From assembly GCF_029167235.1 (NCBI RefSeq), contig NZ_JARFTR010000287.1, positions 39,583 through 103,582 of the forward strand: a stretch of 64,000 nucleotides of DNA, given 5' to 3'. The notes below the pieces were generated by a model. The model searched no databases. It was given only the letters and a program-made list of their open reading frames with translations, and was not told the origin of the DNA. Source of the DNA: Kamptonema sp. UHCC 0994 (GTDB lineage Bacteria; Cyanobacteriota; Cyanobacteriia; Cyanobacteriales; Microcoleaceae). This document shows positions 16,832-24,650 of this stretch, in pieces. Positions within the stretch are counted from its first letter, which is position 1, and each line of letters begins with the position of its first letter. Made by a program: the position numbers and the translations under genes.

Positions 16832-18691
16832 GTGCGCCAAGCTTTTGACAAGACAAGCTCCAAGCAAGATTCTAGCTTAGAAGATTTCCATGAGATACAA
16901 AAATCTCTCGACCAACAGCGGTGGTTGCTCATTATTGATGAAAGCCACGAATTTAGGAATCGCTTCAAGCAAGACCTTTTTAATATGAAAAAGCAACCTT
17001 CAGAGCGGCAAGCTTTTATTCGCCTGCGGGAGTTCTGTAAAAAAGGAAAAGAAAATCTTAAGGTTTTACTGTTAACTGGTTCTCCTTATGCTAGGGATAT
17101 TGAGAATATTAACAACCAATTATTTCTGCTGCCTCACACCGCTGAAAGTCATGCCTTATTACCGGATTATGTCGATGATGCGAGGGCTTGGAAGGTCACG
17201 AACGCTTCGGAGTTCGTCCAGCTCCCCGTAGCCAGCCAGCTTACCACTCCTCACGTTGCTAAATATTACGGTCAGCAAGAAGGGCAAGATATTTATATAA
17301 AATTTGGGGAAAACAGCCGCTACATTCCCAAAGTAAAGTTACACACTATAATATTCCCTCTTATTTTTGATACAGAACTCACGGACGCTATTCTTAACGG
17401 CTGCTTTGACGTAAATTCCCGGAACCCTATGTTTCGAGAAGTATTTAAACGAGCTGTAAAAATTGCGTGGGCTAGCTCTCCTCTCTCTCTTCAAGGAGTA
17501 TTAGAAAGGGTGAGCGATACGCCGGGAGGAAGCAACGCTTATGAGTTAGATAAACTTCAATTTACTTGGAGTCGGCAACAACGGCAGTCGGTGCTGAAGC
17601 CGCTGATCGACCAGTTAAAAAAATTCGATGAAAGTTCTGACGTAAAACTGCAAGCTTTATCTAGCATTATTCAAAAAGCTCAAACTAATTCTCAAAAGAT
17701 TATTATTTTTTGCGAACGCCATGCCACCGTTGTCTACCTCCGTAATTCCTTAAAAAAACTGCTTCCTTCTTTGCAAATAACCGCAACTATCGAGTCTAAC
17801 AATGATTCTCAAAAACTTGAGATGAAAGAGACAAAAGAAATAGAAAAGTTAATTAAGCAATTTGCTCCAATTGCCAACGCAGCGGAGGGAGAATATGAAG
17901 AAACTTACGACGTTTTTATCTCGACAGATGCTCATGGTGTTGGTGTCAATATGCAAGATGCCTCAATTGCGATCAATTATGATATTGATTGGACTCCGAT
18001 TGGGCCGACGCAAAGAGCAGGTCGAATTTTACGGTTTTGGCATTTGCCCCGTACTATTGAAGTTTATGCTTTTGTTCCGACTTTAACTTCACAAACAAAT
18101 CTTCAGTATGATTTAGTTGAAATTCAGAAAAGATGGAAAAATTTAATGGTTCGCCATCAAGAATCAAGCAAGCTGATTGATTTGCCCGTTTTAACAATTG
18201 ACCCTACTCAAGAAATTAATTTAACTGAAATGGCTTCTAGAACTACCATTCAATCTGGTGAACTAAACTTGGAAGCCTTGGCGGATGCCGATATTTCTCC
18301 TTACTATCAACATACTGCTCAACTGCAACTTAACCGCAGGTACGCTGAAGGTATTGCCGATGATATAGTCAGCGCTAAAACTTATTCAGGAGAAACCCAT
18401 TCTGTTTATATCCTGCTTTTACACAACAAAGAGTATTATGGAGTTTTTTACAATCCCCTTAAACTAGAATTACGTGAGCCAAACATTGTTAATATTTTAG
18501 ATGTAATTGCCTGTCATGAGGAAACTGAAATTGCTAATGTCGATTACGATGAAGTTGAGAAATTGAGCCATTCTTGTATCCAAGCTTGGTGTGAAAAACA
18601 CAATGCAAAATGGGAAGATGTCGAACGGATTTGTGTACTGTACCTCAAGCCAGAAAAAGTAGGAGATGATTTGGCAGATTTATTTACTTAA
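16832..18691 (+). CDS. SNF2-type helicase lacking its N-terminal ATP-binding part
   Basis: The 619-aa frame begins just before motif II (IIDESHEF, DESH at residues 36-39), then has motif III (LLLTGSPYA), a second RecA domain with FISTDAHGVGVNMQDAS and motif VI QRAGRILRF (about 394-402). A C-terminal domain of about 200 aa is unassigned. Motif I (Walker A) and the Q region are absent and were not found upstream. The GTG start has no ribosome-binding site. It therefore looks 5'-truncated and unable to bind ATP alone, though the remaining 1.86 kb is open. Full-length relatives are helicases of DNA-processing or defence loci. Confidence 0.7.
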   Translation: MRQAFDKTSSKQDSSLEDFHEIQKSLDQQRWLLIIDESHEFRNRFKQDLFNMKKQPSERQAFIRLREFCKKGKENLKVLLLTGSPYARDIENINNQLFLLPHTAESHALLPDYVDDARAWKVTNASEFVQLPVASQLTTPHVAKYYGQQEGQDIYIKFGENSRYIPKVKLHTIIFPLIFDTELTDAILNGCFDVNSRNPMFREVFKRAVKIAWASSPLSLQGVLERVSDTPGGSNAYELDKLQFTWSRQQRQSVLKPLIDQLKKFDESSDVKLQALSSIIQKAQTNSQKIIIFCERHATVVYLRNSLKKLLPSLQITATIESNNDSQKLEMKETKEIEKLIKQFAPIANAAEGEYEETYDVFISTDAHGVGVNMQDASIAINYDIDWTPIGPTQRAGRILRFWHLPRTIEVYAFVPTLTSQTNLQYDLVEIQKRWKNLMVRHQESSKLIDLPVLTIDPTQEINLTEMASRTTIQSGELNLEALADADISPYYQHTAQLQLNRRYAEGIADDIVSAKTYSGETHSVYILLLHNKEYYGVFYNPLKLELREPNIVNILDVIACHEETEIANVDYDEVEKLSHSCIQAWCEKHNAKWEDVERICVLYLKPEKVGDDLADLFT

Positions 18692-18951
18692 TTTTTCTGG
18701 ATTCAGCCTCCGGCACATTGTGATAAAATGGAGTTTCGATCTAACAGTGCTGAGAGTGCAGTGGTGGTGTAAGCATTGGCAACAAGCAGGGTACAAGCCT
18801 CTCAGATTCTGGTCGCGGTGTATATTTTCTCGTTTATGCACGGTGATGCCTAAAGTAATAATGCTGCGATACCACGAATATGACCCCATGCCCGCTCAAA
18901 CTTGAATGCCCTCTTACTCCATGCCCAAACGTGAGGGAATGCAGACGAGTC

Positions 18952-19104
18952 ATGTTTTCTATTGCGCTTGACCAGTTGGAATCTGTTGATACAGCAGAAT
19001 CCGCACAAGAATACAATAATCCCTACTCTCTTGATTCTGAAGCTAATTGGTGTCCGCCAGGGACAAGGTTTATTAATGGGGAATTGGTGATTATTCGTGA
19101 GTAA
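18952..19104 (+). CDS. Possible small protein, 50 aa
   Basis: The short frame reads MFSIALDQLESVDTAESAQE and ends WCPPGTRFINGELVIIRE. The tail has the look of a conserved small cyanobacterial protein, but no family is recognised and there is no clear ribosome-binding site. The 260 bp upstream, back to the helicase stop, contain nothing identifiable. Confidence 0.35.
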   Translation: MFSIALDQLESVDTAESAQEYNNPYSLDSEANWCPPGTRFINGELVIIRE

Positions 19105-19156
19105 TGAATAAACCTGTAATAACTTAGAAATAGCTACTTTATTCTTCTACTGTAAA

Positions 19157-20035
19157 TCAGTTAATAATTGTTGCAATTTGTTGATTTAATTTCTCTAGGA
19201 AGGCTTCGTCATCATTACTAAAGCTATTTTGCCAACATTCGGGGGCTTCCGGCCAGTTTTGGGGATTGTAAGGCGGAAACTGCCCCGGCTTAATTTTATT
19301 TACTAACTGCACAACGCCAATTATCTTTTCATCAGCGGTGAAAATTGGCATTACCAAGAAACTACAAACTCTATAATTTGTTTTTTTTATACTACCCATT
19401 TCTGAGTTTCTCATTTCTTCATTTTCGGGATGCTCGTACCAATCGAAAGGAATATTGAGAGTTTTTTGAGATTCTATAACTTGCCCAGCAAATCCAGCAA
19501 ACTGTGAGATTCTTACTTCTTGGATTTTATTGGAAATGGAGACTTTCGCGCATAGCTGCTGACGGCCATCATCTAGTACCCAGAGAGTAGCGCGATCGCA
19601 ATTTAACAATAGTTTCAACCGTTCTTGTATCTTAACATGAGCCTCTTCTTCTAAACTTTCTATATCCCAGAAGGGAGACTTCAGATATTTTTGATATCCC
19701 TGCAATAACAAACTTCCCAAATCATCCGGGTGGGCACTGGCTCCCATTTGAACCAAATTCTGAACGAGTGGCGGATTCTTCCATAAATTCCAATTATTTC
19801 TGAGCCACAATCCTAAAGAAAAATGATAATCCTCAATAGAATCCTCCAGCAATTTGAGTTTCACGACGACTGATAGCATTTTGTCCAACTCGGTAATCGC
19901 TTCTTCTAAGTTGACCGGAATATAAACCCCTGTCGGTGAGTCGGGGTCGGGAGTGGCGTTAATTCGATAGCTTTCATTGGTTTCTGGAGTCGGGACTGGC
20001 GTTACTTCGATAACTTCTGTTGGTTTCTTCATCAT
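19157..20035 (-). CDS. GAF-domain protein
   Basis: The 292-aa cytoplasmic protein has an N-terminal unassigned region (about 1-130) and one GAF sensor domain (about 135-285). The GAF signatures are NCDRATLWVLDDGRQQL, VSQ-like KVSISNKIQEVRISQFAGFA, CSFLVMPIFTADEKIIGVVQ and the closing LEKLNQQIATIIN. No kinase, cyclase or PDE output domain is attached, so it may act as a binding subunit or ligand sensor. Tandem ATGs at 20035 and 20032 follow GAGGAAA. Confidence 0.8.
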   Translation of the reverse strand: MMKKPTEVIEVTPVPTPETNESYRINATPDPDSPTGVYIPVNLEEAITELDKMLSVVVKLKLLEDSIEDYHFSLGLWLRNNWNLWKNPPLVQNLVQMGASAHPDDLGSLLLQGYQKYLKSPFWDIESLEEEAHVKIQERLKLLLNCDRATLWVLDDGRQQLCAKVSISNKIQEVRISQFAGFAGQVIESQKTLNIPFDWYEHPENEEMRNSEMGSIKKTNYRVCSFLVMPIFTADEKIIGVVQLVNKIKPGQFPPYNPQNWPEAPECWQNSFSNDDEAFLEKLNQQIATIIN

Positions 20036-20253
20036 TTTCCTCAATCGCGTTCTTATGGATTTTCAGAACAGAGATAATCGGCTCGTAGTAAAGCTTAACA
20101 TGGTATGCTACTCGCACTGTCACAGTTGAGATTGTATCGACCGGGGCTAAACTTAAGTTTGTTGAACAATTTTTCTCTTCAGGCTTTATCAACAAATAAC
20201 GCGATTGCCTCACAAGATTTATTAACTAAAATCCCTAGCTTTTTTTTAAATGG

Positions 20254-20829
20254 CTAGGTGTAGCGGCCTGTGATCTGCTGTAATACTTGCTCAAATTCCT
20301 GCACCATCCAGTTATGATTTGTGGTTCGATAAATGGGGAGCAGCGCTTGATAAAACCATAAACTAGACTCTTTTCCGACCTTAAAATAAGTCCATACTTC
20401 CTCACCATATTGATGTAATGAAGCCAAAAGAGACTTAGCATTATGCAGTTTATCTGCCAGAGAAACCAATCGCACTGAAGGTGAAGCGATTTCCAATTGA
20501 TACAGATAGCGCTGTTTGCGTTCCATCCAAGGAGGTTTGGGAAGTGCTTCGGATTCGGTACATCCTTTAATGATTTCCAGAACTTCTGCACCAAATTGTT
20601 GACGAATTTCTGCTTGAGTTTGAGGGCCGCCTTGGTCTTCTAAGCTGTCATGTAATAAGCCAGCTATGGCTTCAGTTTCATTACCCCTAGCTTCTAATAC
20701 TAATGCTGCTACTGAGAGCAAGTGGGCAATATAAGGCGTGCCATCAACTTTGCGAAATTGTTTGGCGTGTAAGCGAGTGGCATACACTAAAGCTAATTCA
20801 AATTTATCTGTGAGGATGGGTGATTTCAT
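20254..20829 (-). CDS. HD-domain hydrolase (SpoT/MESH1-like)
   Basis: The 191-aa metal-dependent phosphohydrolase has the SpoT-type HD layout. The first His lies in YATRLHAKQFRKVDGTPYIA HLL, the HD pair with its ED acids in AGLLHDSLEDQGG, then VRLVSLADKLHNAKSLL. No (p)ppGpp synthetase, TGS or ACT domain is present, so hydrolysis of an alarmone-like or other nucleotide is the likely role. It starts 7 bp after the stop of the CRISPR regulator gene on the same strand, so the two probably form an operon. That position hints at a role in CRISPR or stress control. Confidence 0.82.
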   Translation of the reverse strand: MKSPILTDKFELALVYATRLHAKQFRKVDGTPYIAHLLSVAALVLEARGNETEAIAGLLHDSLEDQGGPQTQAEIRQQFGAEVLEIIKGCTESEALPKPPWMERKQRYLYQLEIASPSVRLVSLADKLHNAKSLLASLHQYGEEVWTYFKVGKESSLWFYQALLPIYRTTNHNWMVQEFEQVLQQITGRYT

Positions 20830-20836
20830 GGTTGAA

Positions 20837-22177
20837 TTAATTAAGGTATAATCGAGCTTCTTCTGCTACTTCTTGAGCCAAACTCTGCCGCAATTTCCAA
20901 GGAAAAATTACTTCGCCCTTGGGTCGCCAAGACCGCAAACGTAGCCCAACATTCGTATCCCCGTCGCGATAATTAACTCGATAGTAAGCATCCTTTGGTG
21001 AACGAGATTGAAGAATTGTTAATAACTCATGACGATGTGGGGCATTGGTAGTTTGTTGTTGAATGAATCGCCATGCCTGTTGATAAGTAAGTGATTCAAA
21101 AGTTTCGTGGCGAAAGGTTTCTTGAATGTAGCGCAGGTTAAATTCGCGCTCAAATCGTAATAGCATCCATTTAGGTTCGAGGTAGAAATCAAAGCCCCAA
21201 GCTTGAGCGATTTTTTCTTCAATTACATCGGGTTGAGGTAATTGCTTGGGGTAAGCTTGATTTAAGCAATTAGGAAGGTGAGGCTCAGTCCAATCTAATT
21301 GTTGCATTTTAAGAATGCGGTCTAGGCGATAGTTGTACCATTCTCCTTGTTGGGTAGGTGTTTGTCCAAAAGCACAGAGATAAACTGCCCGTTGCACGTA
21401 GTAGATACAAACAGGATAAACAATACATTCAATTGTTTGTCCCATTCTGGCACTTTGATAAAGTAATTGAATGGGGGGAACGGGGTTAATTTCCCATAAT
21501 TTGCACAATTGATCTTGCCAATCATCGACTAAATCCAGGGTGTCTTTAGAAATTACATAATCAACGTGCAAGAAAAATCGCTGTACTCCGCGTACTTCTC
21601 TGGAGTTTTGGGCGATGTTTGCTAGTTCTGGATGCAGGAAATTTAAGGGATATTGACTACTTTTTATGGGTGCTGAATCCTGATGGTTTTCTTCTGGATA
21701 TTGGGGAAGTTGGGAGACACGATGATAGCATTGCTGTCGATATTCTAGCCACCCTAATTCTGTTAAAATTTCTAAATCTCCTTGAAGTGTCCGACGAGTG
21801 ACACCAAATAATCGCTTGGATAATATTTGATCTAATTGAGGTACGGAATCGTGGGCTAATAAGGCTTGTCGCCACTGAGTTGCTGAAACTTGGCTATTAA
21901 ACAACCAGTCGGCGGTGGTTTTTGCACAGGGACAATGGCAATCGTGTAGGTGGGGAATGGCTTCGCCTTTGGGATGGCTGGAAGTAAAAAAGGCATCGCG
22001 CCAATTGTAATAGGTAAAGGGGCGATCGAGGTCGAGGGAGGTTTGGCGATCGCCATAGATGGTGGAAAGCCATACCCAGAGACGAATGGCCCGCAGTAGA
22101 TTTTGTTTGAGTGACCCCCTTGCTAACCATTGCAGTAGGGGAATGTGGGGATGTGCGCGGAATAGGATGTCTGACAT
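20837..22177 (-). CDS. CRISPR-associated HTH-WYL regulator, TIGR03985-like
   Basis: The 446-aa protein has an N-terminal helical part with a Cys/His cluster (HDCHCPC, about 79-84) and a helix-turn-helix at about 112-146 (LFGVTRRTLQGDLEILTELG). A WYL-type ligand domain contains YYVQRAVYLCAFGQTPTQQG and WYNYRLDRI, and a WCX-like C-terminal part follows. Cyanobacterial CRISPR loci carry this family, and related WYL proteins repress cas operons. It is divergent from csx3 with a 99-bp gap, which suggests it controls the type III-D operon and itself. It is followed by the HD hydrolase. Confidence 0.82.
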   Translation of the reverse strand: MSDILFRAHPHIPLLQWLARGSLKQNLLRAIRLWVWLSTIYGDRQTSLDLDRPFTYYNWRDAFFTSSHPKGEAIPHLHDCHCPCAKTTADWLFNSQVSATQWRQALLAHDSVPQLDQILSKRLFGVTRRTLQGDLEILTELGWLEYRQQCYHRVSQLPQYPEENHQDSAPIKSSQYPLNFLHPELANIAQNSREVRGVQRFFLHVDYVISKDTLDLVDDWQDQLCKLWEINPVPPIQLLYQSARMGQTIECIVYPVCIYYVQRAVYLCAFGQTPTQQGEWYNYRLDRILKMQQLDWTEPHLPNCLNQAYPKQLPQPDVIEEKIAQAWGFDFYLEPKWMLLRFEREFNLRYIQETFRHETFESLTYQQAWRFIQQQTTNAPHRHELLTILQSRSPKDAYYRVNYRDGDTNVGLRLRSWRPKGEVIFPWKLRQSLAQEVAEEARLYLN

Positions 22178-22276
22178 TAGCGCTAAGGGAAAAATTTAAT
22201 TTCAGTTTAATCTTAGTTGGAAATGGTGGCTTCCAGGTAGGTGTATGATGGGTTTATTCCTAAAAGTGATAGACCG
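22178..22276. promoter_or_regulatory. Divergent promoter region between the WYL regulator and csx3
   Basis: The 99-bp gap starts with the perfect palindrome TTAGCGCTAA (22177-22186), abutting the regulator's start codon. It also has an AT-rich block and TATGAT near 22245 as a possible -10 for the csx3 operon. The palindrome is a candidate operator for the HTH-WYL protein. This is positional inference only. Confidence 0.4.
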
Positions 22277-22582
22277 ATGACTACTTACAAAATTGACCTG
22301 GAAAGCGATGTACTGAAAGTAAACTTTGGGGAACCCGCACAAAATGACCAAATTGTGCGAGATGTGGCGGTGAGGTTAGAGGAAATGACGGAGACGGGAG
22401 AATTGAAGGGGGGAGTGTTGCTGAAAATCAATGGCCCAGCTTCGTTACCGGTGGCTTGCGTGTTGACTCATAAGGTGGCTCATCTTTATGGGGCTGTTAG
22501 TGTTTTCGATCCGAAAATCGGCAAATACGTAATTTGTATTACTCATAATCCAGCTTATAAGATTGGCGATTTAATTGATTAA
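22277..22582 (+). CDS. csx3: Csx3 cyclic-oligoadenylate phosphodiesterase (ring nuclease Crn3)
   Basis: The 101-aa protein degrades the cA4 messenger made by Cas10 and so ends the type III response. The hallmark block GGVLLKINGPASLPVACVLT is followed by HKVAHLYGAVSVFDPKIGKY and CITHNPAYKIGDLID, including the catalytic-region His residues. The ATG at 22277 is chosen because the conserved Csx3 domain begins there. Many cyanobacterial Csx3 proteins are fused to a C-terminal P-loop domain. Here that domain is a separate gene 20 bp downstream. It is the first gene of the III-D operon. Confidence 0.9.
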   Translation: MTTYKIDLESDVLKVNFGEPAQNDQIVRDVAVRLEEMTETGELKGGVLLKINGPASLPVACVLTHKVAHLYGAVSVFDPKIGKYVICITHNPAYKIGDLID

Positions 22583-22602
22583 TTAAGGTGAGGGTTGACG
22601 TT

Positions 22603-23184
22603 ATGAAAGTTGTGCTTTGTGGGCCGCCTCATTCTGGTAAATCTTGTTTAAGGGAGGGGTTGAAACAGGCTATTATGGCTATACATCGAGGAGGGAAAGC
22701 ACCCTATCCTTATTTTATCACTGGTTGTCCAGATGGTGAGGGTTCTTGGTATATACAAACAGTCCGTAATAATCCCGATTTAGCTGCACGGTTAAAGAGG
22801 GAATATAAAGCTAAATTTACTTTAGCTTTTGCTGAAAAAATAGCTTTTGATGTGAAGAATGCGAGTTTACCTTTAACTCTAATTGATGTTGGGGGAAGGA
22901 TTGATGGAAAGAATAAAATTATTATGGAACACGCGACTCATGGGGTTATTTTAGCTGGGGATTTGGGTAAAGTTGGGGAGTGGGAAAGGTTTTGTGGGGA
23001 GTTGAATTTGAAAGTTATTGCGATTGTTCATAGTGATTATGAGGGGAAGTTTGATGCGATTGAATGTGAGTCTCCTATACTGAGGGGGAGTGTTCATTAT
23101 TTGGAACGGGGGGAGGATGTTTCGCAGCGTCCGATGGTGCAAGTTTTGGCGAGGGTTTTGGTGGGATTGAGTAATGGGGGGTGA
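22603..23184 (+). CDS. Csx3-associated P-loop (AAA-like) ATPase, stand-alone
   Basis: The 193-aa protein has Walker A GPPHSGKS at residues 7-14 and a Walker B-like LTLIDVGGR. Its sequence order (FITGCPDGEGSW, ATHGVILAGDLGKVGEWERF) matches the C-terminal domain seen fused to Csx3 in other cyanobacteria. The ATG at 22603 follows AAGGTGAGG. Its role may be to couple nucleotide binding to Csx3 ring-nuclease activity or oligomerisation; the mechanism is inferred. The 3' third is unusually G-rich. Confidence 0.8.
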   Translation: MKVVLCGPPHSGKSCLREGLKQAIMAIHRGGKAPYPYFITGCPDGEGSWYIQTVRNNPDLAARLKREYKAKFTLAFAEKIAFDVKNASLPLTLIDVGGRIDGKNKIIMEHATHGVILAGDLGKVGEWERFCGELNLKVIAIVHSDYEGKFDAIECESPILRGSVHYLERGEDVSQRPMVQVLARVLVGLSNGG

Positions 23185-23249
23185 GGGGGCGCGATCGCTT
23201 TCTGTAGCCTGAGTAATTGTTATAATTTAGTAAAAATTTAGGGGAATCT

Positions 23250-24581
23250 ATGAGCAGTAACAATGGTAATGATTGGGAAGATCATCAAGTAGATCATCTG
23301 TTTTTGCTGGTTGGGGAGAATCCTTTGCCGAATTATGTGGCGGCGAGACTACTAATCAAACCTAAAACAGATCAAGAAAAACAGAAAAATCCTAGCATTG
23401 TTTATCTTGTTCACACTACAAAGACTGCTGGTGACGATAAACCCGCAGGTCTTTTAGAAAAAGAACTCAAAAAACATAACATCACTATCAAACAGATATC
23501 TCTGGGTGATGATGAGTCTGATGGAGACAAAATTAGAGCCAAAATTAAAGAGAAAATTCAACCCAAAGGAAAACCTCCTTTACAGGGAAGACTAGGCTTA
23601 AATTACACAGGCGGTACGAAAGCAATGGCAGTACACGCCTATCAAGCATTCCAAGAACTTCAGCTTACTGATCCTGTATTTAGCTATCTTGACTCTCGTA
23701 AATTAGCCATGCACATTGATGGCAAAGACAAACCTATCCCAGTTGATCTAGCGTTATCACCTGCACCGAAATTAGAGATAATTCTGGGATTGCATAATCT
23801 ATCTTGGAAAACAGATCCAATTCGTCAATCTCAATTACCAGATATTGCTGAAGCATTTGCCAAATTACATCTAAATTCTGATTTAGCGAGAACATGGAGA
23901 AAATGGTGCGATGGAGTATTTAAGTCATTGAAAAATACCCAAGGTTATTGGCGACAAGATAGTGAGTTTTCTAACCCACCTCACCTGAAATTATCGGTGA
24001 CTACACCCGTAAATGTTACAGTTCCCAATGAAATTCAAGAAATATTGAGAAAGGAGTTGGGTTGGGCTTTGACGGATGAACTTAGCTTAACAATTGCTAA
24101 AGACAAAGGTAGATTTACTACTTTTGGTGATGTTTGTCAATGGTTGGATGGGGGATGGTTAGAAGATTATGTATTATCGCAAGTAGAGAAAATAGCGACA
24201 AAATACTCTCTGCATGATTCGATTATGTCTCTCCATATTAAAGATCCAAGAAATCCTAACAGGCCAACCGATCAATTTGAATTTGATGTTGCCTTTTTAA
24301 GAGGATATCAACTTTGTGGGATCTCCTGTACTACCAGTCCTGACCACAAGAAGTGTAAGCAAAAGCTGTTTGAAGCGCAATTGCGAGTTCAACAATTAGG
24401 GGGTGATGAAGCAAGAGTAGCGTTAGTGTGCTGTGATGACTTACCCAGTGAGTGGTTAAAAAAGGAACTAGATTTTGTTGTAGATGATAGTAAAATAGAA
24501 GTTTTTGGGAGACAAGACTTAGAGCCAACTAAATTTGCTAAAAAACTTGATTTGTGGATTTTTAGGAATGCTGGCAAGTGA
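23250..24581 (+). CDS. CARF-domain nuclease effector (Card1/Can2-like, DUF1887-type)
   Basis: The 443-aa ancillary type III effector should be switched on by cyclic oligoadenylate. The N-terminal CARF domain (about 12-170) has the ligand-loop motif LNYTGGTKAM. The C-terminal PD-(D/E)XK-like domain has E305 in GGWLEDYV and D346 in FEFDVAFL. At the position of the usual E-x-K the sequence is ISCTT, and a KxK...E helix follows (CKQKLFEA, 369-376), so the catalytic lysine may have migrated. It sits between the Csx3 pair and cas10, in the same operon. It probably cleaves nucleic acid nonspecifically. Confidence 0.8.
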   Translation: MSSNNGNDWEDHQVDHLFLLVGENPLPNYVAARLLIKPKTDQEKQKNPSIVYLVHTTKTAGDDKPAGLLEKELKKHNITIKQISLGDDESDGDKIRAKIKEKIQPKGKPPLQGRLGLNYTGGTKAMAVHAYQAFQELQLTDPVFSYLDSRKLAMHIDGKDKPIPVDLALSPAPKLEIILGLHNLSWKTDPIRQSQLPDIAEAFAKLHLNSDLARTWRKWCDGVFKSLKNTQGYWRQDSEFSNPPHLKLSVTTPVNVTVPNEIQEILRKELGWALTDELSLTIAKDKGRFTTFGDVCQWLDGGWLEDYVLSQVEKIATKYSLHDSIMSLHIKDPRNPNRPTDQFEFDVAFLRGYQLCGISCTTSPDHKKCKQKLFEAQLRVQQLGGDEARVALVCCDDLPSEWLKKELDFVVDDSKIEVFGRQDLEPTKFAKKLDLWIFRNAGK

Positions 24582-24650
24582 CAAAACTATATATTCGGCA
24601 ATATGCCGATTATGCGACCGCCTAAATCAACAATTTTTTAGGAATGAAAA

